Below, in pieces: positions 50,590-58,248 of a stretch of 64,000 nt of DNA (positions within the stretch are counted from its first letter, which is position 1; each line of letters opens with the position of its first letter). This DNA comes from Ferrimonas sp. YFM (GTDB lineage Bacteria; Pseudomonadota; Gammaproteobacteria; Enterobacterales; Shewanellaceae), in contig NZ_AP027368.1 of assembly GCF_030296015.1 (NCBI RefSeq), positions 3,644,839 through 3,708,838 of the forward strand, in the 5' to 3' direction. The translations under genes were made by a program, and so were the position numbers. The notes under the pieces are model-generated. The model did not search any database. It had not been told where the DNA came from and saw nothing but the letters and a program-made list of their open reading frames with translations.

Positions 50590-50960
50590 ACAAATAGAAC
50601 GGGGCGCACAGAGTGCGCCCCTAGATATTACACGCTAAGCAATCCCGCTATAATTCGTGCTCCCTGCATCATCCTTGCGTACCACTCGCTTCCTGCGATC
50701 TTCCCTGTGCTGATCCTTCAGCATCCCTGTACATTGCTGTACTGTTCTCCTTAACACGATAACATCCTGTTATCGAACGCATCTCCGTCCTGGAGGTGTC
50801 CTGTACCTTCCTTGGGATTCTGCAATCCTGGCAGAGCGGCTCCCCTTTCAAGTCTCACCATCCTAGTGATGTCTGTCCGGTTCGCCCAAACCGTCTCTTA
50901 AATGGCGACTCCCTGTCACGCATCTCCAAGTCGGTTTAGAAGCCTGTTCCCTTGGCACAC
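50590..50960 (-). ncRNA. csrB: CsrB-family regulatory RNA (CsrA sponge)
   Basis: Read on the minus strand, this gene-free stretch has about 19 GGA motifs. Most are AGGA or CAGGGA set in short hairpin loops, for example CAGGATTGCAG, ACACCTCCAGGACGGAGATG, AACAGGATGTT, AAGGATGATG and GCAGGGAGCA. The second and last are nearly identical to stretches of E. coli CsrB. It ends in AGGGGCGCAC-TCT-GTGCGCCCC followed by GTTCTATTT, and its inferred length of about 370 nt equals E. coli CsrB. CsrB binds many CsrA dimers and relieves their repression of mRNAs. The location near yqcC and syd supports the call. Ends are inferred from promoter and terminator. Confidence 0.92.
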
Positions 50961-50965
50961 CTTAA

Positions 50966-50993
50966 AGTCTACTCAGATCACAGAAACAAACAA
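50966..50993 (-). promoter_or_regulatory. Candidate csrB promoter
   Basis: On the minus strand TTGTTT (50993-50988), a 16-bp spacer and TAGACT (50971-50966) would start transcription near 50960. That position gives the expected RNA length. Confidence 0.55.
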
Positions 50994-51132
50994 GATAGGG
51001 GACCAAATCAATGGCTGGTGGATTATTGGTCGATTCGAGGGTTGTAATTAGCCTTTATTCCTTACAATCAATTACTTGGATTTTGATAACGAGATTGGAC
51101 CTGCCAAAAGACCCACCATTTTCCTACAGGCT

Positions 51133-51150
51133 TGTAAGAGATCTCGCACA
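51133..51150. promoter_or_regulatory. GacA/UvrY-type upstream activating site of csrB
   Basis: TGTAAGAGATCTCGCACA matches the GacA box TGTAAG-N6-CTTACA in the whole left half, the central AT and four of six right-half bases. It lies about 180 bp upstream of the inferred csrB start, the distance usual for GacA- and UvrY-activated Csr/Rsm RNAs. Confidence 0.65.
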
Positions 51151-51157
51151 AAATCCA

Positions 51158-51802
51158 TCAGACCGATTGAGCCACACCATCCCGATCGGCCGCATCGAAG
51201 TACATTAATTGACCGGTAACGTCGCCCAATGTCACCTTTTCCATGGACTTGAACCCCTTTCGGGCAAACAACTGTTCATGCTGGGGCTGGGACACAAACA
51301 CCGCCAATCCCTGCGAGTCACTCTCAGACAACAGTTGCAGCAAAGAGGCCAGAACCTGGCCACCGATCCCCTGATTCTGATGCTGGGGATGGACGGCAAT
51401 CAACTGCAACAACCAGTAATCGTCCCCGGGCAACATCCCCTTGAGCTCATCTTCCCGCTCCATCCAGTGACGGGTAGGGCTCCAGCCTGTGCCCAAAGCC
51501 ATCTTCAGTCGCCAATACCAGTAACGGCTCTCCCCTTGCGGGTACTCCTTGTCGACGATACAGGCGACCGCCACCAGGACATCCTCCTGATAAAAACCCA
51601 CCAGCTTCTGTTTGTGCTGCCACAGCTCCGCCAGCTCCTCACGCAACGCAGCCCGGAGCTTCTGGCCATAGCCCTGCCGGCCGAAAGCCTGCTGAAAAAA
51701 CAGGTCATCGTGGTAGGCGTTGTAGAGCAACGAAGCCGCAACCCTCAGCTCTTCAGCCGTCAGGTAGCTGGCCTTGATCTCAGCGCTCTGCCCTTGGCCC
51801 AT
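51158..51802 (-). CDS. GNAT-family N-acetyltransferase
   Basis: 214 aa. The GNAT core is in the second half: WLLQLIAVHPQHQNQGIGGQVLASLLQLL is motif A with the acetyl-CoA loop (QNQGIG), and GLAVFVSQPQHEQLFARKGFKSMEKVTL is motif B. The N-terminal 80 residues (TAEELRVAASLLYNAYHDDLFFQQAF) are typical of small-molecule acetyltransferases. The substrate is unknown. ATG 51802 has AGGAG eight bases upstream. The gene ends eight bases from the GacA-type box, so its transcript could read towards csrB. Confidence 0.85.
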   Translation of the reverse strand: MGQGQSAEIKASYLTAEELRVAASLLYNAYHDDLFFQQAFGRQGYGQKLRAALREELAELWQHKQKLVGFYQEDVLVAVACIVDKEYPQGESRYWYWRLKMALGTGWSPTRHWMEREDELKGMLPGDDYWLLQLIAVHPQHQNQGIGGQVLASLLQLLSESDSQGLAVFVSQPQHEQLFARKGFKSMEKVTLGDVTGQLMYFDAADRDGVAQSV

Positions 51803-51951
51803 ACTCTCTCTCCTGCGTTCAACTCTCTCTGGATACACCTTGATAACACAAGATCTTTTTCCAGTGTACCCCGACCATTGGTTTAAGGCCCGGCCAAGGC
51901 TCAGCTTTGAGACTACACTCAAGGTGATTCTTCAATGGAAAGGATGCAGTT

Positions 51952-52185
51952 ATGGACACCACCAAAGCCAATCTGAACAACCTGTTCGACCAGCTGGGCA
52001 TGGCCAGTGATCCAGTTTCCGTCTCCCACTTTATTCAGGGCTATCATCTCGACGCCGACACCCCCATCGAAGCTGCAGGCTTCTGGACCCAGGCGCAGGC
52101 CGACTTTCTTAGGGAGGGACGCAGCAGCGACGGAGAGTGGAGTGAAGTGATCGATCAACTGGACACCCTGCTGCACAAAAACTAG
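51952..52185 (+). CDS. DUF2789 family protein
   Basis: 77 aa small acidic protein. The conserved pattern LNNLFDQLGMASDPVSVSHFIQGYHL, then AAGFWTQAQADFLREGRSSDGEWSEVIDQLDTLL, is that of DUF2789, a family of unknown role in marine gammaproteobacteria and pseudomonads. There is no signal peptide or membrane segment; it should be a helical cytosolic protein. It is monocistronic, divergent from the GNAT gene (149-bp gap) and closed by a strong bidirectional terminator. Confidence 0.8.
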   Translation: MDTTKANLNNLFDQLGMASDPVSVSHFIQGYHLDADTPIEAAGFWTQAQADFLREGRSSDGEWSEVIDQLDTLLHKN

Positions 52186-52192
52186 AGACAAA

Positions 52193-52216
52193 AAAACGCC
52201 GGCAAGGCCGGCGTTT
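52193..52216. terminator. Bidirectional terminator
   Basis: AACGCCGGC-AAG-GCCGGCGTT is a perfect 9-bp stem. On the minus strand it is followed by TTTTT, and on the plus strand by TCTGATTC. It serves the DUF2789 gene and the convergent DUF3192 gene. Confidence 0.9.
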
Positions 52217-52235
52217 CTGATTCTCTGCCTCCCCC

Positions 52236-52622
52236 TTAGATGGAGTTGCTGTAGGCCTTGTTGCCCCAGCCCACCACCTTGCCTCCCTCGAACACCACCG
52301 GGGTGCACTCGTCCTTAGAGGTCTTGCCGTCACCCTTGGTGCGGTGGGTTCGATAGAACAGCACCTGAACCTCTTTGCTCTCTTCACGGTAAAACTCATT
52401 AAACTCGGCGGTGCCCATCAGCGCCACCACCTGATCCACACTCATGCCGGGGCTCAGCTGGGACAGCCTCTCCCGATTGCGCTTCTCCACCTCCTCCCAG
52501 GAGCTGTGGCTATCGCCATCCCAGGAGTCGCCCTCCCAGCCGTCGCCGCCAACGGCAACAACACATCCGGACAGGCTCAGAGTCAGGGCAATGGCGGCAG
52601 GCAGCATCAGTTGGTTCTTCAT
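52236..52622 (-). CDS. DUF3192 family lipoprotein
   Basis: 128 aa. The signal peptide ends in a lipobox (LSLSGC, Cys 20). A Gly/Asp/Trp-rich linker (GGDGWEGDSWDGDSHSS) is followed by a SmpA/OmlA-like fold: LSQLSPGMSVDQVVALMGTAEFNEFYREESKEVQVLFYRTHRTKGDG, ending VVFEGGKVVGWGNKAY. The pattern is that of DUF3192, seen in Shewanella and Vibrio. With no Asp at +2 it should go to the outer membrane. The linker is unusual in composition. The ribosome site AAGGAG is clear. Confidence 0.82.
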   Translation of the reverse strand: MKNQLMLPAAIALTLSLSGCVVAVGGDGWEGDSWDGDSHSSWEEVEKRNRERLSQLSPGMSVDQVVALMGTAEFNEFYREESKEVQVLFYRTHRTKGDGKTSKDECTPVVFEGGKVVGWGNKAYSNSI

Positions 52623-52778
52623 TCTTCGTTCTCCTTGTCAAATTCGATAACGGCTAAGGAATAGCAAGAGGTTTGCCAAAAGTTAAAACCGTTAACTTTC
52701 AATAATTTAAATATATTCCTTGTGTCAGTTTTAGGATTTGCGCCACACTGTTGGTAAATCTCACTACTTTTTATCAAC

Positions 52779-53054
52779 ATGAACCAAGACATTCTTCTCG
52801 CCTTGGCCAAACTGCACCGTCAGGGGCAGGAGGTCACCCTGGCCAAGCTGAAGGCCGCCGCCACAGGGCGTCACCCCATGCCGGCGCTGATCCAGGCGAT
52901 CAAGGCTTACCAGGCGGATCCCGAAGGCGTTCTGGCGCAGGTGCCTGAATCACCGCAGCCGCCCCCCGCTGAGGAGGATCGCCTCAGCCAGCTGGAACGC
53001 CAGGTGCAGGAGCTGACTGCCCGGCTTGCCGCGCTGGAGTCCAAACTGGGCTGA
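52779..53054 (+). CDS. Small protein with C-terminal coiled coil, unrecognised
   Basis: 91 aa. Residues 1-50 (DILLALAKLHRQGQEVTLAKLKAAATGRHPMPALIQAIKAY) look like a small helix-turn-helix-type fold. A Pro-rich linker follows, and residues 67-91 (RLSQLERQVQELTARLAALE) form a leucine-heptad coiled coil. The layout recalls small DNA-binding oligomers, but I do not know the family. Codon use matches its neighbours. There is no good ribosome site before the ATG; AT-rich DNA lies upstream. It precedes the DUF2310 gene on the same strand, which has its own promoter. Confidence 0.65.
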   Translation: MNQDILLALAKLHRQGQEVTLAKLKAAATGRHPMPALIQAIKAYQADPEGVLAQVPESPQPPPAEEDRLSQLERQVQELTARLAALESKLG

Positions 53055-53088
53055 CGCCCCTCCAGGTCATAACGGGAGAGTCATCCCC

Positions 53089-53116
53089 TTGCTCCCCTTG
53101 GTCCGGTCGCTATAAT
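53089..53116 (+). promoter_or_regulatory. Promoter of the DUF2310 gene
   Basis: TTGCTC (53089-53094), a 16-bp spacer and a perfect TATAAT (53111-53116) lie 29 bp before the start codon at 53145. Confidence 0.65.
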
Positions 53117-53144
53117 TGCCCGCCTGACTGTATTGGAGCCCCCT

Positions 53145-53921
53145 ATGTATCTGGTTGAACTTCGCTTTGAGTGCTTTGCCGACACCACCCTCTCTCAGGT
53201 GGAGTACGCCATCAATCAACTGGTGGAAGCGTGGCGGGCCAATGGCCAGATTCTGGGGAAAGAGTTTCCGGTGATGCAGCACGACGCCGAGTTCAGGCTG
53301 CGCGCCCTGTGCCCGGAAGAGGAGAGCCTGCACCCAAGGTTTCACTCCGACTGGGCCCAAAGGCGCATCGACCTGCTGGCAGAGGCCAAACTGACCCGTC
53401 CCCGGCTCAAGGTGTTGGGCCGGGACATCAACAGTGAAGCCAGCTCCCCGGTGCTGCCCAGCAACTGGCAACTGCTGTACACCACCTATGTGCACACCTG
53501 CTCGCCACTGAGGGACGGCGAGACCATGATGCCCGTGCCCCTGTACCGGCTGCCCGCCACCTTCAACGGCGACCACAAGGCGCTGATCAAGTGGCAGAGT
53601 GAATGGCAGGCCTGTGATGAACTGCAGATGGCCGGCAGCGGCGCCGTGGAGTTCGCCGCCCTGGATGAGATCACCAGCGTCAACAGCGCCCTGTTCCGTC
53701 GGGGCTGGGATCTACGAGGTCGCCTCGAGTATCTGACCCAGGTCCCCACCTACTACTACCTCTACCGGGTCGGCGGGGGATCGCTGGAGGAGGAGAAGGC
53801 CAGGCCCTGCCCTCGCTGCGGCAATCAGGAGTGGTTCCTGGGCGAGACCATCCACGACCTGTTCCACTTCGTCTGCCACGACTGTCGCCTGGTCTCCAAC
53901 CTCTCCTGGGATCTGATCTAA
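53145..53921 (+). CDS. Zn-ribbon protein, DUF2310 family
   Basis: 258 aa. The C-terminal 60 residues hold a zinc ribbon, [31 protein letters not shown], with the four cysteines intact. The N-terminal 190 residues ([31 protein letters not shown]) match DUF2310, annotated elsewhere as a possible nucleic-acid-binding family. The ribosome site GGAG supports ATG 53145. Relatives are often close to syd, as here (about 2.5 kb away). Its biochemical role is unknown. Confidence 0.82.
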   Translation: MYLVELRFECFADTTLSQVEYAINQLVEAWRANGQILGKEFPVMQHDAEFRLRALCPEEESLHPRFHSDWAQRRIDLLAEAKLTRPRLKVLGRDINSEASSPVLPSNWQLLYTTYVHTCSPLRDGETMMPVPLYRLPATFNGDHKALIKWQSEWQACDELQMAGSGAVEFAALDEITSVNSALFRRGWDLRGRLEYLTQVPTYYYLYRVGGGSLEEEKARPCPRCGNQEWFLGETIHDLFHFVCHDCRLVSNLSWDLI

Positions 53922-53946
53922 GCTCAGTTGGACCGGCTGAGGCAGC

Positions 53947-53983
53947 CCCATCGACCTCTGCCCCTACGACTAAAGTCGATGGG
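53947..53983 (+). repeat. 9-bp inverted repeat before the aldehyde dehydrogenase gene
   Basis: CCCATCGAC (53947-53955) and GTCGATGGG (53975-53983) are perfectly complementary with a 19-nt loop. There is no T-tract. It lies 25 bp past the DUF2310 stop and 148 bp before the dehydrogenase. It could be a weak terminator or an operator. Confidence 0.4.
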
Positions 53984-54130
53984 CAATGGCGCCCAACCCC
54001 GGCATACTCAGATATCGGCTCATCACAGAGCCACCATCCACAGAGCATTCGGCACCGCCGAAGCCCAAGTCGTATCAGGGCAGGTCGTCTCCGCCGTGCC
54101 GGAGCTCGCAAACCGCGAAGGAGACGCACC

Positions 54131-55648
54131 ATGATCTACCAGAAGCCCGGCACCCCAGGGGGCCTGTTCAGCTTTAAATCCCGTTACCAGAACTTCATCG
54201 GCGGCCAGTGGGTTGAGCCGGTTCAGGGTCGTTACTTCCCCAATACCACACCGGTGGACGGCTCCACCATCTGCGAAATTCCCCGATCCAGTGCCGAAGA
54301 CATCGAGTTGGCCCTGGATGCCGCCCATAAGGCCCAGCCCATCTGGGGTAACACCGCCGCCGCCGAGCGGGCCAACCTGTTGCTGAAAATTGCCGACCGC
54401 ATCGAGGCCAACAGCGAGGTTCTGGCCCTGGTGGAGACCTGGGACAACGGCAAGCCAATCCGCGAAACCCTGGCGGCGGATCTGCCCCTGTGCGTGGACC
54501 ACTTCCGCTACTTCGCCGGCGCCCTGCGCGCCCAGGAGGGCAGCATCGGCCAGCTGGATGCCCACACCAACGCCTACCACTTTCACGAGCCCATCGGCGT
54601 GGTGGGACAGATCATCCCCTGGAACTTCCCGCTGCTGATGGCTGCCTGGAAGCTGGCTCCTGCCCTGGCGGCGGGCTGCTGCGTGGTGCTCAAGCCTGCG
54701 GAACAGACCCCGGCCAGCATCCTGGTGCTGATGGAAACCATCGGCGATCTGCTGCCCGAGGGGGTGGTCAATGTGGTCAACGGCTTTGGTGAGGAGGCGG
54801 GACAGGCCCTGGCCAGCTCCAAGCGCATCCGCAAGCTGGCCTTCACCGGCTCCACCCAGGTGGGGCGACATATCATGCATCAGGGAGCGGATAACCTGAT
54901 CCCGGTGACCCTGGAGCTGGGGGGTAAATCCCCCAACATCTACTTCGAAGACATCATGGATCAGGATGACGCCTATATCGACAAGTGCGTCGAAGGGCTG
55001 TTGCTGGGCTTCTTCAATCAGGGGGAAGTATGTACCTGCCCGTCCAGGGCGCTGGTGCAGGAGTCCATCTACGACCGCTTTATCGAGCGGGTGCTGGAGC
55101 GGGCCAAGGCGATTAAGCAGGGCAACCCCCTGGATACCGAGACCCAGGTGGGCGCCCAGGCGTCTCAGGAACAGTTCGATAAGATCATGAGCTACATGAA
55201 AGTAGCCCGCGAGGAGGGCGCCGAGTTCCTCCTGGGCGGCGATGCCTTTACCCCGGCCGATGGCAGCGGCGGCTTCTATGTGCAGCCCACCCTGCTCAAG
55301 GGCACCAACGACATGAGGGTGTTCCAGGAGGAGATCTTCGGCCCCACCCTGGGGATCACCACCTTCAAGGATGAGGCGGAGGCGATCGCCATCGCCAACG
55401 ACACCAGCTATGGCCTGGGTGCCGGAGTGTGGACCATGGATCAGAACCGGGCCATGCGCCTGGGCCGGGCCATCGAAGCCGGCAGAATCTGGGTCAACTG
55501 CTATCACCTCTACCCGGCCCACGCCACCTTCGGCGGCTACAAGCAATCGGGCATCGGACGGGAAACCCATAAGGTGGCGCTGTCCAACTACCAGCAGACC
55601 AAAAACCTGCTGGTGAGCTATGACCCCAACCCTCTGGGCTTCTTCTAG
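54131..55648 (+). CDS. Aldehyde dehydrogenase, AldB/ExaC type
   Basis: 505 aa NAD(P)-dependent dehydrogenase, most like acetaldehyde dehydrogenase II. The cofactor site is [24 protein letters not shown], then [11 protein letters not shown]. The catalytic Glu is in [17 protein letters not shown] and the catalytic Cys in [15 protein letters not shown], the two-cysteine form typical of AldB. The C-terminus, [30 protein letters not shown], is also AldB-like. The likely job is oxidation of acetaldehyde or other short aldehydes to acids. The ribosome site AAGGAG is strong. It is monocistronic, with a 209-bp leader of unclear control. Confidence 0.92.
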   Translation: MIYQKPGTPGGLFSFKSRYQNFIGGQWVEPVQGRYFPNTTPVDGSTICEIPRSSAEDIELALDAAHKAQPIWGNTAAAERANLLLKIADRIEANSEVLALVETWDNGKPIRETLAADLPLCVDHFRYFAGALRAQEGSIGQLDAHTNAYHFHEPIGVVGQIIPWNFPLLMAAWKLAPALAAGCCVVLKPAEQTPASILVLMETIGDLLPEGVVNVVNGFGEEAGQALASSKRIRKLAFTGSTQVGRHIMHQGADNLIPVTLELGGKSPNIYFEDIMDQDDAYIDKCVEGLLLGFFNQGEVCTCPSRALVQESIYDRFIERVLERAKAIKQGNPLDTETQVGAQASQEQFDKIMSYMKVAREEGAEFLLGGDAFTPADGSGGFYVQPTLLKGTNDMRVFQEEIFGPTLGITTFKDEAEAIAIANDTSYGLGAGVWTMDQNRAMRLGRAIEAGRIWVNCYHLYPAHATFGGYKQSGIGRETHKVALSNYQQTKNLLVSYDPNPLGFF

Positions 55649-55654
55649 TCCCTT

Positions 55655-55682
55655 AAAAAACGGCCTCATTCGAGGCCGTTTA
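55655..55682. terminator. Bidirectional terminator after the aldehyde dehydrogenase gene
   Basis: AACGGCCTC-ATTC-GAGGCCGTT is a perfect 9-bp stem with an A-run before it, giving TTTTTT on the minus strand. It overlaps the stop codon of the convergent hydrolase gene. Confidence 0.88.
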
Positions 55683-56348
55683 CCCCTTTGTAGCAGCCAT
55701 CCACTCTTTGACCGGCGCCAACCACGCCTGCCGAGGCAGATAGAAGGCACCGTGCCCCTGGCCTGTGGTGATCGCTACCTCTTCGAAGCTGCTGACGCCG
55801 GGGCTGCGGTCCATCAGAAACTGACAGGAGCCCACCTGATCCGTGGTCTCATAGATGGAGAGCACCCGGCCATAGGCTTGCACCTCAGGGTGCCCTTTCA
55901 CCAGCCCGGCGCAGCCTGCCAGAATCACCAGATTGATCTCCGTCTCCCTGAGCTCGTTGGCGGTCAGCACCGACAGGGCGCCCCCTCGGGAAAACCCCAT
56001 CAGGGTAATGTTGTGGGCCGGTACGCCATCGGCCATCAACCCCTCGACCCTGGCCGCCAGTGACTTGGCGTAACCAAAGGGCTCGGTGCCTGCAGGTCTG
56101 TGATGGGCAATCAGGCGGTACTCATCGCTGCTCAGGGCCCGAAGCACATCCGGGTAATCGTACAGCCCCCACCTGGGACTTATGGGCCTGGGATCGTCGC
56201 CCTCGACGATGTAGCCGTGGGAGTAGATGAGGTAGCGCGCGTCAGGGTCGGCCAGCTCCGGAAAGGCCTGCTCCAGGCTGGCAAGGGCGCTGAAAGACAA
56301 CAGCAGTAAGGTCCCCACAAGGGAACGCCAGGGGGTCATCACTGACAT
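55680..56348 (-). CDS. Exported alpha/beta-hydrolase
   Basis: 222 aa. A signal peptide (LVGTLLLLSFSALA) targets it to the periplasm. YLIYSHGYIVEG fits the oxyanion-hole strand, and the nucleophile elbow is LMGFSRGGALSVLTA (Ser about 119). The acid is probably in the SIYETTDQVGSCQF region, and the His in TGQGHGAFYLPR. The fold is that of small carboxylesterases or thioesterases; the substrate is unknown. The stop codon lies at the edge of the terminator stem. The start follows AAGGAGAGAG. It could be co-transcribed with syd, which ends 23 bases upstream of its start. Confidence 0.82.
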   Translation of the reverse strand: MSVMTPWRSLVGTLLLLSFSALASLEQAFPELADPDARYLIYSHGYIVEGDDPRPISPRWGLYDYPDVLRALSSDEYRLIAHHRPAGTEPFGYAKSLAARVEGLMADGVPAHNITLMGFSRGGALSVLTANELRETEINLVILAGCAGLVKGHPEVQAYGRVLSIYETTDQVGSCQFLMDRSPGVSSFEEVAITTGQGHGAFYLPRQAWLAPVKEWMAATKG

Positions 56349-56371
56349 AACTCTCTCCTTGGAATCGCAGA

Positions 56372-56992
56372 CTAACTGCGGCCGGTCAAATGCCCCAGCA
56401 TGATTTTCACCCTAGCCCAGAAACCGGGTCGCGGTGGCTCCACCGGCATGGGCTCTGGCAAAACCACCCTGGGGGAGAGGCTGTCAAACAACGCCTCCAG
56501 GGAATCCGCCACCCGGGTTTCGGGTTCCTTGCCCGGTAACTCCAGCCAGATGGAGCCGTCGCCGTTGTCCAGCACCAGCATCAGGTCCGAGTCCGCCATC
56601 ACGCCGATGAACCAGGTGGGCGGCTGCTTCAGTTTCTGCTTCATCAGGGCATGGCCGATCAGGTTCTCCTGGAGAAACTCGAAGTCCTCCTCGTTCCAGG
56701 GCTGCAGCAGTTCGCCGGCGCCGAAGGAGGCATCGAATCCCGGGTTACCCCCATAGAAGTGACCGTAGAACTCGGCCAGGGCGGGGTGCAACTCCAGCTC
56801 CAGGGCCTGGGCCAGGTTGCCGAAATCTGCCGCATCACGGGCCGCAGGCTGCCAGAGCTGTCCCAGCTCATGCTCTCCGGCACTGGCGGGGCCGGATTCG
56901 CTGCGATCGGTCACGGGCAGATGGCCGTGGGTCTGGGTCCAGGCAGAGGCGTGGCGGTCGAAAAACTGGCCAAGAGGCGAGCTGTGGTTCAT
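56372..56992 (-). CDS. syd: SecY-interacting protein Syd
   Basis: 206 aa cytoplasmic protein that binds SecY at the inner membrane and is thought to check translocon assembly. The conserved core is present: HPALAEFYGHFYGGN, LLQPWNEEDFEFLQENLIGHALMKQKLKQPPTWFIGVM, and VLDNGDGSIWLELPGKEP. The C-terminal tail, PEPMPVEPPRPGFWARVKIMLGHL, is longer than in E. coli. The gene is divergent from queF, the same neighbour as in E. coli, and csrB lies 5.5 kb away. Confidence 0.9.
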   Translation of the reverse strand: MNHSSPLGQFFDRHASAWTQTHGHLPVTDRSESGPASAGEHELGQLWQPAARDAADFGNLAQALELELHPALAEFYGHFYGGNPGFDASFGAGELLQPWNEEDFEFLQENLIGHALMKQKLKQPPTWFIGVMADSDLMLVLDNGDGSIWLELPGKEPETRVADSLEALFDSLSPRVVLPEPMPVEPPRPGFWARVKIMLGHLTGRS

Positions 56993-57049
56993 GGGGTTGG
57001 CATCTCTGGGTTAGAATAGCGGGATATTGTGCCACGTTTCGGAATCACT

Positions 57050-57904
57050 ATGACAGATCACCACGATCCCTATCAGGGCGCCGAAGCCCTCGAGGGGCTG
57101 ACTCTGGGCCACCAGACCCAGTACCAGGACCATTACGCCCCTGAACTGCTGCAGGGCGTGCCGCGCCAGTTGAACCGGGATGCCATCGGCCTGGACGATG
57201 CGCTGCCCTTTGACGGCGCCGATGTCTGGACAGGTTTCGAACTCTCCTGGCTGAATGGCAAAGGCAAGCCCATGGTGGCCATCGCCCATTTTACCCTGCC
57301 GGTGACCTCCAAGAACCTGGTGGAGTCTAAATCCTTCAAGCTCTACCTCAACAGCTTCAACCAGACCAAATTCGACAGTGTCGACGCGGTGCAGCAAGCC
57401 CTGACCAAGGACCTGTCCGAATGCGCTCAGGGCAAAGTGAGTGTTCGTATACTGCTGCCCGCGGAGTTTGAAGCAGAGCAGGTCGCCGAGCTGGAAGGTG
57501 AGCTGATCGATGATCTGGACATCGCCATCGACGACTACGAGTTCAATCCGGACTATCTGCAAGACGCGGCCACTGGAGACAAGGTGGAGGAAACCCTGCG
57601 CTCCAACCTGCTCAAGTCCAACTGCCTGATCACCTCCCAACCCGACTGGGGCAGCGTGCTGATCCGTTACCAAGGGCAAGCCATCGACCGGGAAAAGCTG
57701 CTGCGCTACCTCATCAGTTTCCGTCGCCACAACGAGTTCCATGAGCAGTGTGTGGAGCGGATCTTTATGGATCTCAAACGTTACTGCGGCTGCGAAAAGC
57801 TGACCGTCTATGCCCGCTACACCCGTCGCGGTGGCCTGGACATCAACCCCTACCGCAGCGACTTCGAACCGGTGCCCGCGAATATCCGACTGGCACGACA
57901 GTAG
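57050..57904 (+). CDS. queF: NADPH-dependent 7-cyano-7-deazaguanine reductase
   Basis: 284 aa long-type (YqcD) QueF. It reduces preQ0 to preQ1 for queuosine at tRNA position 34. The NADPH motif is [17 protein letters not shown]. The catalytic Cys is in [16 protein letters not shown], and the Asp and His in [29 protein letters not shown] ends the family core. ATG 57050 (MTDHHDP) is preferred to an upstream in-frame start. The stop codon TAG is composed of the TA target of an inserted element plus the first G of that element (see 57904). Confidence 0.96.
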   Translation: MTDHHDPYQGAEALEGLTLGHQTQYQDHYAPELLQGVPRQLNRDAIGLDDALPFDGADVWTGFELSWLNGKGKPMVAIAHFTLPVTSKNLVESKSFKLYLNSFNQTKFDSVDAVQQALTKDLSECAQGKVSVRILLPAEFEAEQVAELEGELIDDLDIAIDDYEFNPDYLQDAATGDKVEETLRSNLLKSNCLITSQPDWGSVLIRYQGQAIDREKLLRYLISFRRHNEFHEQCVERIFMDLKRYCGCEKLTVYARYTRRGGLDINPYRSDFEPVPANIRLARQ

Positions 57905-58147
57905 GGTGTGTTGACCTTTGCTGAATATTTTTGCGCCAGCACCCGGTCGCCGAGGCCTCGAATTGATAGCACTATCTTCCAAATGGATTGCTACCTTGGC
58001 TAAACAGAGCGCCCTTCGGGGCCGGACTGACGACAACTACTCATCGTCGTTCGATTTTGACGTAGAGCAACTATGCCCACAATCGAACTCCTTGATTAGT
58101 CGTCGTCATCCTCGGCCAAATTCTAAACACCAAAGATAAACACACCC
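57904..58147. mobile_element. MITE-like fold-back element inserted at the queF stop codon
   Basis: A 244-bp insert is flanked by TA on each side (57902-57903 and 58148-58149). Its ends are inverted repeats: GGGTGTGTTGACCTTTGCTG at the left and, reversed, GGGTGTGTTTATCTTTGGTG at the right. Counting the TA, 19 of 22 bases match. Further in, GACGACAACTACTCATCG... and its partner ...GATTAGTCGTCGTC, and AATCGAAC with its complement, show that much of the element folds back. It has no transposase; the 73-codon frame inside is not credible. A TA duplication fits mobilisation by an IS630/mariner- or IS5-type transposase. Confidence 0.75.
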
Positions 58148-58248
58148 TAGTAACCACACAAAATTAGCGGCTACTTTATAATCAAAATTTGCATCCGGAG
58201 GCGGCCATTTGTAGAATGCCCGCCGCCTTGAGGAGCTTTAGGAACACC

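Noticed and set aside
50601-50621. Stand-alone terminator of the DUF3549-DUF3301 operon on the plus strand
   Set aside because: That operon has a better terminator at 50492-50522. This hairpin fits the 3' end of the minus-strand CsrB RNA.
51051-51066. Second GacA-type site (TGTAAT ... CTTACA)
   Set aside because: The half-sites are separated by 12 rather than 6 bases, so it does not fit the box.
54050-54066. Possible sigma-54 promoter (CGGCACCGCCGAAGC) before the aldehyde dehydrogenase
   Set aside because: The GG-N10-GC spacing is right, but the flanking bases match the consensus poorly (AAGC in place of TTGC), and GC-rich DNA gives this by chance.
57918-58139. 73-codon frame after queF
   Set aside because: It lies entirely within the inverted-repeat element, resembles no protein family and has no ribosome site.
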